In this document: positions 55,471 to 64,000 of the stretch, in pieces
How positions within the stretch are numbered: position 1 is the stretch's first letter
Layout: each line of letters begins with the position of its first letter
DNA from: Dipteris shenzhenensis
Lineage: Eukaryota > Polypodiophyta > Polypodiopsida > Gleicheniales
DNA: 64,000 nt
Assembly: GCA_047967505.1 (NCBI GenBank)
Contig: CM106538.1
Strand: one strand, 5' to 3'
Made by a program: the position numbers and the translations under genes
Notes under the pieces: model-generated
Told to the model about the DNA's origin: nothing
What the model saw: only the letters and a program-made list of their open reading frames with translations
The model's database searches: none

Positions 55471-55600
55471 TTCCTTGGCAAGAGCTGCTGCAAAATCATC
55501 TTTGGATTGGACGAAGAGCTTTAGGAGTGAGCGAGAACGAGAACAAGCTGAGAGCGAGAGCGAGAACGAGAGAAAGAGAGACGCGCGAGAGAGAAGAGTC
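55228..55600 (+). promoter_or_regulatory. GA-rich 5' leader of gene B with four tandem units
   Basis: (GA)n runs at 55233-55264, 55433-55466 and around 55540-55590. A unit AGTCTTCATTGGCAAGAGCT followed by ACAGCAAAATCATTGGA occurs at 55262, 55330, 55381 and, more diverged, 55467. Copy A has one such unit. Confidence 0.65.
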
Positions 55601-55684
55601 CTGGTTTGCAAGAGTGCTGCAACATCATCTGATCGGATTCAAAAAGAATTGGGCGAGCTCAGAAGTAACATTTGAGCCCCGAAA

Positions 55685-57713
55685 ATGTCTGAGCTTCGCA
55701 GAGATCCCCTCTCCGATCGATGGGTAATCCTGTCTCCGGCGAGAGGCAAGCGGCCTTCCGATTTCAAAGTAGACGGTCCTCCGCCTGCATCACAGCCTGG
55801 CCCTTGCGCTTTTTGTCCGCACCACGAAGCTGAAACGGGAGCGGAGCTCTTTGCTTTCCGGGAAGGCCCAGTGACGGATGCCCCCGACTGGCGAGTTCGC
55901 GTTGTGAAGAACAAATTTCCTGCCCTCTCGGTGGACTTGGAGCATCGAAACAGCGAAGACGAGGGACCTCTTCGGGGCTGCTTCATGCCTGGATTTGGGT
56001 CTCACGAGGTGGTGATAGAGACGCGAGATCATGATATCAAGTTCTCCTGCCTTTCTGTGGAGAGTGCGGAAGAAACATTGAAGGCATTTCGCATTAGAAT
56101 CAACCACTTTGGAGAGGATAGTCGATTCAAATACGTTCAGGCAAATTCCGTTCCTCAGCGCCCTGCTCTTCATTGCTTCTATCAATCGAATAAGCGGTCT
56201 AATAACAACAATGGTTTGCAGGTCTTCAAGAACCAAGGAAATGCAGCTGGAGCATCCATGCGGCATTCTCACAGCCAAATAATTGCACTTCCGATCGTTC
56301 CTCCAAACGTTCAGCACGAGATCGCCGGTGCTAAGAGCTGCTATGACGAAACGGGAATATGCATGCTTTGCGACATTGTCAAGCACGATCTTTCGGATGG
56401 GAAGCGATTGATCGACTGCAATTCAGAATATGCAGTGATTGCCCCTTACGCGCCTAGATTTCCTTATGAATCATGGATCGTGCCTCGAACTCATTCTTCC
56501 AACTTTGAAGATGCCAGCGATGCCCAAGTAAGTGCAGGTGTCATACTATTCGGGTTACAAAAGGCTTTATTTGAAAGATGAAGGTGAAGGTGTGATACTG
56601 TTATAAAGTAAAATGAATGTGTCATAGTTAGAAAGGAAGCTTCACCAATCTTAAATCATCGTCCTGAGTTTGGAGTTGAATCAGTCTTGGCAAATGAAAT
56701 TACCTCCAGCACCTTGTAAGAAGTATTCAGCTTTCAATTCTCAGCCTCCCTGTTGATTCACCCTATCTGTCAAAAACTATTTTTAAGTACAACCCAAAAT
56801 TGTTTCAAAATTTCGGAGGGAAGTCCATCAGCCCCAACCTGCACCATCATGCGAAGTGATAATGCAATCCTGGCTTTGTGAATGACCTCTCCATACATCC
56901 CACAACTACCTGATCAACTTTACTGTCGGCATACGCTCTTCAGAAGCATATCCATTTCTGTGCATCTGTGGTATGCTGCTGTTTTTCTCAAGCTGGGTGG
57001 GGAATTGGGCATTACAATTTCTAAGAAATTTTTTGTTGTTTGACGGCATGCTATTCAAGGTTTGCTCTGCCATTGCTTGTACCAAGGGGTTTCTGATGTC
57101 ATGGTGTCAATATTCTCGGAACCCACTCCATTTTCTCACTTCTCTTCCCTCGAAAGAAACATGCTTAGACGAGGGTGTATGAATATGTTTACATGGTCCT
57201 AGCATTGAAAGCCTTGATTGGTAAAGTTTTGTAAGACTTTAGAATCTCCACTTCTCAAGACAAAAAGCTCCATGTAAACTTGACACCAATTGATGAACGA
57301 TATAGTCCACCTTATTGTGTTGTAGAAATACATCTTATTATCACTTCTTTTTTCTGTGCCAATTTGGTGTTGACCATGTTACTTGGGATTGTTAGAGATT
57401 TCAAATCTTCTTACTGTTTCTTTTTACACAGTTGGAAAGCCTTGCAAACATACTCCAGTCAACTCTTAGGAGAATGGATTATCTTTTCAACAATGCTCCT
57501 TTCAATTATATGCTGCACAGCAGCCCCTTACATGAGGACTTCCATGTGCCATATTATCATTGGTCTATCCGAATTGTACCACATCTAATCACACTTGCTG
57601 GTTTTGAGCTTGGTAGTGGCTGTCATATAAACCCTGTGTTTCCTGAGAAGGCAGCCGCAGATCTACGAGAAATTGATTTAAGTACTGTTGAGATGTCTGC
57701 TGGAAATTATTGA
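55685..57713 (+). CDS. GalT-family nucleotidylyltransferase, ADP-glucose phosphorylase-like (copy B)
   Basis: Exons 55685-56140, 56222-56527 and 57432-57713; 347 codons. Same residues as copy A: C41/C44, HSHSQ at 167-171 (preceded by Arg where copy A has Leu), C199/C202, H243 and H297, so catalysis should be retained. I count about 46 substitutions and one extra Ala (near the C-terminus) against copy A, most outside the motifs. Intron 1 (81 bp) again has a GC donor, CAG/GCAAAT. It is a multiple of three without a stop, so unspliced RNA would insert 27 residues just before VFKNQG. Intron 2 is 904 bp. Appears intact. Both paralogues probably do the same reaction, and differential expression is a guess. 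Confidence 0.92.
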
Positions 57714-58470
57714 GCTCTTCCCTTTCTCCTATATCTAAGGTAATTTTCTACTTTTGTTTGTCTTTGTTCTCTGTTATATTGAAAGTCTAATAATATCTCT
57801 GATGTGCTTGTGAGAGACATGTAGGTTTAATTTATGATAAAGCCTGAAATTCGCACATCAGGAAATGATTGATTTTATGCATTACAGGTTCACATTTTCT
57901 GTCAATTTCGACACTGCATCACCGTGACATGTGTTGGTGCTTTAGGAATCTGGACATCTGTGTTCAGGTGACAAGGAGCCACCTTGAGCCTTTGAGAAAC
58001 CTTTTCAACCCATGGAAAACTTGATGTTGAAACATATTTCATCAGAACATTCAAAAATTCATTAGTCTATGCTACCAAAAATATTATATTATATCTTATG
58101 TAAGTCATTTGGCACAGGCTCTGTAAGGGCCCAGAGCCCACATAATCCAATCCCTTTGTAATGTAAATATTTTCATGTCATGATCATTTCTGCACTGGGG
58201 AAAGGTGATTTTTGAAGTGATGGTTTAATCCCTGACTATCAAATAAGAAACAAAGGGAATCATCATGCAAATTCCTTCCTCTTAAAGGCACAGGCATGGC
58301 CCTAATATGAAAAGGTGACTTTATCTGGATTTGTGAGGGTTCCTGGCACTTCTACGCCTAATTCTGATTTCTAGTTATGATTTTTAAAGTATGAAGTTGG
58401 TCTGAATTTCTGATGCTCAATCACCATGGCTTAATGAAATTTAATTAGTTGTGGTATAATCTAAATTGCA
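57714..58470 (+). other. downstream region of gene B
   Basis: 3' flank homologous to 28456-29330. No further gene. Confidence 0.6.
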
Positions 58471-58880
58471 GATATTAAGGGATACGCTTGTGCAAACCAC
58501 AAGGGACTGTGAGGGCCTAACTAGATCCTCTAGCAATGGGCAGGGCTCATGGGCAGGGCTCATAGTGCATGAGAGAAGAGGAGGTTGGGATACCTCCATA
58601 ACTTCAAGGAGGATGTGAAACAAAAAAGTGTGGGGGAAAGGCAGAGAAGAGCTTGAAGAGGGCTAGATGATGGTAGAAGCTTCTTACAGCAAGAGAATTT
58701 ATTGAAAGAATAGGAGGGGAAGGGAGTGCACATACACACAATGAACTGTACAGTACAATGAAGAAGAAGAAATGAGAGGATAAGGGTTGCTCCCTTTATT
58801 CCATTTGATCCTATGAGGACTCCAGTATGTTCAATGGAATTTACCATATTCTCTAGCACCCCCTCCTAAATTGCACTATG
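58471..58880 (-). repeat. copia LTR fragment with polypurine tract (copy B)
   Basis: On the minus strand GGAGGGGG is followed by TGCTAGAGAATATGG at 58858. Homologous to 29331-29720 and therefore inherited through the duplication. Confidence 0.5.
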
Positions 58881-59039
58881 CACTAGGTAAGCAGAGGGTG
58901 CTTTACAAAAATGCTTTGAATTTCTTAAGTAAAAGATGTTGCTTATTATGATAGCCAAGCTGATGATTATATGATACGAAAGTATGTATATGTGAGAAGA
59001 AAGGAGTACACAGAGACTAGCTTGAGCTTCTTCACATTT

Positions 59040-59168
59040 CTTCTCCTTCATGAACTCCCTATACTATCCATTCTCTCACTCATTCATATTGTATTCCCTT
59101 CTTTTCTTAACATGTATTGTACATATCAGAGTATTACAACATATATTTTAACACTTCCCCTCAAAGCT
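59040..59168 (-). repeat. second copia LTR start with polypurine tract
   Basis: On the minus strand CTTTGAGGGGAAG (59168-59154) precedes TGTTAAAATATATG at 59153. This is a typical copia polypurine tract and LTR start. It lies just beyond the right edge of the duplication and has no counterpart in copy A. Internal pol sequence is not readable to its right. Confidence 0.5.
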
Positions 59169-59619
59169 TAGATGGACTTGTTGACCGTGAAGATTTCGGA
59201 CACGTACATATAGCCGCATTACTTGTGATTAGCGGGGGCGAGTGTTGAGGTTAAAAACTATATCGAACTGCAGCCTTTGAAAGTTTTCCTATGCCTTAGG
59301 CTCTTGAGTGGGTATGTCCCACAAAAAAATGATTCACATTCTGAAAAAATGCCTAGTCACCTAAGACTAGGGACTGTGGCAAAAGTTGTATTTGAATTCT
59401 TCCATCTATGCCGCCAGCGCATAAGAGATACCCCCTGTCAAAAATCGCGATGTTCAGGATCGAAGGCCTTCATGGTTTCGAAAATTTTCCATGGCATTGT
59501 CATCGCAAAGGCATATAGGTAGGATCGACACCTCGATCAATGCTTACTAAACAATATGTTCGCCAAAAAGCCTCGTGTTTGAGAAATGGTATCTGCAACC
59601 GAGACTGGAGTCTTGTGTC

Positions 59620-60860
59620 TGCATCTATTGTAGGCACCTACTTGGTATCGGGGCGCTTGTAGCTGCCTGAGGCGTCCCTTGGATTTTCTCGCCGCCATTT
59701 TTGGAAACTCCTTTGGATTAACTCTGTGTGGGCACGCACCTCCATTATGTCGTTACAGCTCAACTGGAAACTTTGGAGATTTCCTCTCCACCTGTTGATG
59801 TCAGACACATCATCAATCACCCAGAATGATGTGATGGCCTAATACCATGTGTTGTGGTCTGGCGGGGGCTCTTGCACTAGCTATTCCTCTTCTTCGTGTG
59901 GGTGCTGACTGACTTCTTCAATGTCTTCTTTCTCGTACGGGCCCTCGGCGCCCGAGAAGAGTATGGCCTTTAGGATTTTGTTCCAAGTGATAGTGCCCAT
60001 ATCTTATGTACCCTCGCACTGAGAGATTGTTGTTGCATGTGGGTCACAGTGGGTGGTTGTGTCGTGCAGTGACGTAGTGTGTTGTGAAGTGGATGGCTAA
60101 GAAGGGTCGGTGGCAGTAGTAATAGTGGAAGTGGGATCTTGGTGAGGTGCAGTATTGGGTTTAGATGGAGAAGGAAGTGGACGGGTGGAATTGAAAATGG
60201 CCCATGCGAAATCAGCATCTACTTCACGTAGACCCGTCGGGTATGCTACATGTGAATCATCAAACCGACTAATGCCCATTTGAATCATATTCTATATGGC
60301 CTCACGGACATGATTATAGTGGGATATTATGCCGATGGGGTGATAGCATTCACTATTATGTACAATAAGGAGTTGAAACAAGAACTCTGCATCATTACGA
60401 CCATACTCTTGCAGCCACCGTAGGCTTGCGGCCAAGGTTTGTGGGTCTAGCAATTCACTGGGTTTCAAAAGCTCAAACACAGGGGTATCATTAGTGAAGA
60501 TGAAGGAATCTTGAATAACTCGAACCCAGGCCATAAAGTTATAGACTATGGGTGGTATTAGAGTGTCAAAATATGAGCATCATCCTAGAGGACGATGTCC
60601 ACATGAAAATAGGCCATGGCAATGGTAGGATGTGCTTCTCTTATCTTCCTTAAGGCGAGGTTTACCAGACCAGCCATGTGGCAGATATGGGGAGGTTTGG
60701 GTATGCATTCTAGAGCTTCGGGGTGGAGGAGGGAGGTTCGGGAAGAGCTGTGAAGGAGGGAGAACGATGAGTGGCTAAGGTGGAACGTTGCGTGACCCCC
60801 TCGGTTCACTTGGTGTTTCCCAGCACCTTCTCTATGGGGTGAGCTCAAAGTCATGATACA
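59620..60860 (-). pseudogene. unidentified coding-like region, minus strand
   Basis: In sense direction: 60854-60585 (Ser/His-rich, then AGLVNLALRKIREAHPTIAM), 60534-60295 (FELLKPSELLDPQTLAASLR, RNDAEFLFQLLIVHN), one stop, then 60288-60100 in the same frame (FDDSHVAYPTGLREVDADFA, a Pro/Ser/Thr-rich linker), and 59820-59640 (NLQSFQLSCNDIMEVRAHTE). It reads like a gag-type or transposon protein, but I cannot name the family. Confidence 0.4.
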
Positions 60861-60948
60861 TACTTAGTAAAGTTGCGATAGGCAGCCTTTCCGTCATGGC
60901 TCTATCTCCAAATTGAAATTGAATCCTCACTATTATCCAATTGGAGTT

Positions 60949-61452
60949 TCAGTAGCAAGGATGACTTTTAGATCTGATCTGGTTTGAAACGTTTGTAATT
61001 TGATTAGAATTAGAATTATCTGAATAAACACAGCAAATACCTTGCTCATCTTCAAAATCTAAATTAGAATTGGAATCATAATCTTCCTCATGAGAATATT
61101 TAGACTCTAAAATCAGGACTCTTTGTTGAAGTTCCAAGATATCAGCAATATATTGATGAGATCTGTAATCATCTCTATGAAATTTGACATACCAATTCTT
61201 TGCATTATCAAGCAAAAAATAATAATCCAAAAGCTTATCCAAGAGCTTTATGACTGTTTGGATTGCTTTTTCTTCACATAAAGCTGGAAATATTTTATAG
61301 AACTTCTCCAAAAGATCAATGCAATACTTCCTTTGATGGCCATATTTTTTGCATTGCTTGCACAAATACATATAGCACTCTTTCAGACTATGATCAACAC
61401 TTCCGCATGATGAACATTGCTTTTTTGAATTCTTCTTCTTGAACTTTGCCAT
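60949..61452 (-). CDS. small protein with two N-terminal zinc knuckles
   Basis: An uninterrupted 167-codon frame. After a basic start (MAKFKKKNSKKQ) come two CX2CX4HX4C zinc knuckles, CSSCGSVDHSLKEC (13-26) and CKQCKKYGHQRKYC (31-44). A helical middle follows (TVIKLLDKLLDYYFLLDNAK), then an acidic, Asn/Ser-rich tail (SHEEDYDSNSNLDFEDEQ). Zinc knuckles bind single-stranded nucleic acid. In retroelement Gag they lie near the C-terminus, so the N-terminal position is unusual. No capsid domain or pol is found next to it. It could be a captured or repurposed gag end, or a remnant that happens to be open. No homologue known to me. Confidence 0.6.
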   Translation of the reverse strand: MAKFKKKNSKKQCSSCGSVDHSLKECYMYLCKQCKKYGHQRKYCIDLLEKFYKIFPALCEEKAIQTVIKLLDKLLDYYFLLDNAKNWYVKFHRDDYRSHQYIADILELQQRVLILESKYSHEEDYDSNSNLDFEDEQGICCVYSDNSNSNQITNVSNQIRSKSHPCY

Positions 61453-63190
61453 GATGATTAGAAAATGAGAAACTTTTGCAATTATACATTAGAAAAATTG
61501 AGATAGATGTACCTCTAATTCATGCTTCAAACTATTTGGGCTTTAACTCGAAACTGTGTCGGACTACTTCTTGATAGCCTGACTTTAGGCTGTACATTGC
61601 TCCTTGAATGACATGTAAGATTCTACTATAAAATAATCATCCTCTTCATCTGTTGGTTGATTTTGGGCTTCATGCACAGCAATGTTTTGGCTGGAACTTT
61701 TGTTGGACAGCCCTTCTTGTTCTGGGATGACGTTTCCTAAGCCTCTATCTACCTAGATAGACTAAATCAGAAGAATTGGATTAGCCACATCTTTATTGAC
61801 TTGTTATTTTCGTTGCTCTTCCAATTCCTTGATTCATGATGTTTCTCATGTGAACAAGTGCGTGTTTCTTATTTCTTTATTTCATGTTGCTTGAGCCCTT
61901 TTCCCCGACTGGTTTTAGATCCGGATTGGTCAACGGCACATATCTGATACTCTGTAATCAATTCTGGTTATTGTGAATTAGGAGACGGATCAGATTTGCT
62001 ATATCCAAACTCTGAATAATCGGATTCTGATTAGCAAATGGGTCTTGAAAATTCTAGAGAGCAGTTAAATACAAGCAAGTTCAATTCACTGCTATCACAG
62101 ACTTTTCGAATTCCTCACTTCAAAAATTAAAATCACGGCTTGGATTCGGACTGTACAAATTTGGAGGACATGAATGAGTTGGATTGCTTGATTTTGCTGG
62201 GATTGAATCGTTATGCCAGAGAGATCATTGATTAGAAAAGCCAAACTGTGTACCCAGGACATTTATCCTCTTTCATTTGAGCCTCCAATCAGCCTTCGCT
62301 TTGGTTATTCTCAATTTGCCTTGAAACTGAGAAACTCCCAGTCTGCACTTCTGGTCATTCTTGACAGCCTCAACCTATTTGATTTATCTATACATTTATG
62401 TGGGCGGAATCAAAAAAAGAACACTCATTAAAGGTGATTACCTCTCTCAGAGCCTCCTGCAATAACATTCTCTGAAGAACTCCCTTCTTTATTGAACTCC
62501 ATTGATTGAATGCTACTCGTGGCTTGATATCCTCATTCATCAATTGTCTGTTGATTCCTTTGAACTTAACTAAATATCTTTTTCTTTAATCAATTGAATG
62601 ATTCTAGCCTTGAATTTGTCGTTCCTTATGAGAATTAGGATTTAATGTTTGCTACAAATTGAATCAACGATATGAATCTGTCTCTTTCCTTGGGCTCTAT
62701 TTCTTTAGGACATGATCTCTTTTCCTTGAGTTTGTGGGAGTGCTGCACTCCAACCCACTTCAGAGAGACCTATGCTGAAGTAGTCTCTTCAATTTCCTTC
62801 TGTAGCCCATACCAAATCCATAGCTTAACATTGCAACTAGGTGATATGCTTGAACAATAAAAAATGAGAATCAATAACCTCTATGAGAAGGTTCTTCATC
62901 GTGTTCTCATTCCCATCTCTTGTTGAAGTCTCTGAGAACTCTTTCATATCCATGCATGGAGATTCCTTTTCTCTCGTGGTGGTTCCTTTCATGTAGGCTC
63001 TTGCACCCCTTCCATTTTTAAACTCGAAATTCCCATTTTGATCCGAATTTATTTGTGCCATCAATCTCAAAAGCATTGCTTAATAGGAACAAAGTGGATT
63101 CTTCAAAGGTAGGAAGAAATAATTCTACATGCCGAGATTTTTGTAACTTTGAACCTTTTGCAAAATCAAGACTCCATCGCTTTTAACTCT
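61453..63190. other. unassigned AT-rich DNA
   Basis: Frames of 60-80 codons only, with no domain. It begins with upstream sequence of the zinc-knuckle ORF. No RNA gene or repeat array seen. Confidence 0.4.
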
Positions 63191-63191
63191 A

Positions 63192-63468
63192 TTGCAACAA
63201 GGGCTAGAAGTGTAGTCTAAGACAACAACTATGAGAGCATTGTGTGTGTAGAGTAGCGGCAAAGCTCCGCTTGTAATATCCTGAGCTTGAAAGATGGTAT
63301 GATAAATATGAAAGGATGATGATAACCAAAATCATCTCTAGAAAAGCTCTAATCATACTTGCGAAATCAAGATCTAGAGAGAGAAATACTAAATCTAGAG
63401 AGAGAAAGACTAAAGCCTACACTTTCTGAGGTCCCTCCACTTTGTATAGAGACCCAAAAGGTCCCCTT
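63192..63468 (+). repeat. truncated gypsy LTR, opposite orientation
   Basis: Starts GCAACAAGGGC and is the reverse complement of about 6146-5852, the first ~290 bases of the LTR in element sense. It breaks off at GGTCCCCT, long before the GGA tract. Confidence 0.85.
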
Positions 63469-63475
63469 ACTTTGG

Positions 63476-64000
63476 CTGTGGCTCCGATTTCATACTGATG
63501 TCTTGAGTGATTTGTGCTTGGTGGATACTCATTGACATTCCTGAGAGGTCTCATCCTCCTTGAATACATACAGGCTCCATCTTCCTTTCGCATGCATCCC
63601 ACATTTGATGCGGTACCCCGTCGCTACTGGTGGGATGCCAATCATCATGATCCAGATAATGCAGATGCTCCTCGCAATTGGCCGTTGATGAATAGAAACT
63701 CTAAAATCAAATGGACAAGCCAGGAAACACTCATCAGAGCCTTGGACAAACATGCATCAATTATGCAAGGCAGTTATGACAAAACACTCAAGGAAAGTGC
63801 AAAATACAATGAAGCCTTAGCAGTCATCCTGGAGGCCCTCACCATTGATGATCATTTGCCCGACCTCAACTTGAATCCAAATCAATGGATAGATGCTCAA
63901 ACAACAAGTCCCCTCTTTCAAAGAGTCATATCTCTTCAAGGGTGTTATGTGTGTTTGTTTGAAGAAATGGTTGACACTAGCTTTTTAAAAATTGAGCAAA
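63476..64000 (+). pseudogene. C-terminal part of the gypsy env-position protein, second copy, rearranged
   Basis: 63476-63558 matches 6816-6898 in direct orientation. From 63555 the sequence is the reverse complement of 6776 downwards, so the first segment is inverted relative to the rest. From about 63590 the plus strand is open to the window end for about 137 codons (RRYWWDANHHDPDNADAPRN, WTSQETLIRALDKHASIMQG, LQGCYVCLFEEMVD), without the frameshift that interrupts the copy at 6495. The protein runs off the window. Confidence 0.8.

Larger units (their letters stand above)
54109..58990 (+). repeat. segmental duplication, copy B
   Basis: Counterpart of 25460-29855, 28.5 kb downstream in the same orientation. 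It has single versions of the small tandem duplications that copy A carries in its promoter, a longer intron 2, and an expanded 5' leader. Confidence 0.9.

Noticed and set aside
1-64000. tRNA, rRNA or other structural RNA genes
   Set aside because: None recognised on either strand by eye; a covariance-model scan would be needed to exclude small ones.

Overview
The window looks like nuclear DNA of a land plant with a large, repeat-rich genome. The evidence is spliced plant-type genes, Ty1/copia and Ty3/gypsy LTR retrotransposons, plant LINEs, a plant CACTA (En/Spm) transposon and TTTAGGG-type telomere-like tracts. Gene density is very low. The species cannot be named from the sequence; gymnosperm, fern or lycophyte are all possible.

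Layout. 0-2.1 kb: 3' part of a dead copia element whose RNase H tail, polypurine tract and short LTR are duplicated in tandem. 2.1-4.9 kb: coding-like remnants of unknown identity and a long fold-back element. 4.9-19.1 kb: one complete but decayed Ty3/gypsy element on the minus strand, with two ~1.25 kb LTRs, a pyrimidine-rich leader, gag with four zinc knuckles, protease, an RNase H remnant whose RT core is deleted, an open integrase, and an extra reading frame of roughly 1,280 codons in the env position. A rearranged second copy of this family enters at 63.2 kb in the opposite orientation. 19.2-25.4 kb: degraded coding sequence, a G-rich/palindrome/telomere-like composite repeat, and two LINE remnants.

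25.5-29.9 kb and 54.1-59.0 kb are two copies of a segmental duplication in the same orientation. Each carries a complete three-exon gene for a GalT-family nucleotidylyltransferase close to plant ADP-glucose phosphorylase (346 and 347 codons, about 87% identical by my count). These are the only two genes I consider clearly intact. Both use a GC-AG first intron and both have GA-rich 5' leaders.

31.1-35.6 kb: a CACTA element with a TNP2-type transposase (plus strand) and a divergently oriented second ORF (minus strand), both decayed. 36.2-42.5 kb: a LINE remnant, a larger copy of the G-rich/palindrome/telomere-like composite, a ~185 bp tandem repeat, and microsatellite-rich DNA with further copies of the same 24-bp palindrome. 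42.5-54 kb: mostly unassigned AT-rich DNA with local tandem duplications, a weak minus-strand gene candidate (46.7-47.8 kb), a gypsy pol remnant (51-52.2 kb) and an LTR end with TATA box and primer-binding site (53.6-53.7 kb). 59-63.2 kb: copia LTR ends, a coding-like minus-strand stretch and an intact 167-codon protein with two N-terminal zinc knuckles.

The strongest candidates for something not yet described are the env-position coiled-coil reading frame of the gypsy family and the composite satellite in which two classes of palindrome alternate next to G-rich and degenerate telomere-like DNA. All identifications are by reading motifs; no database search was possible.
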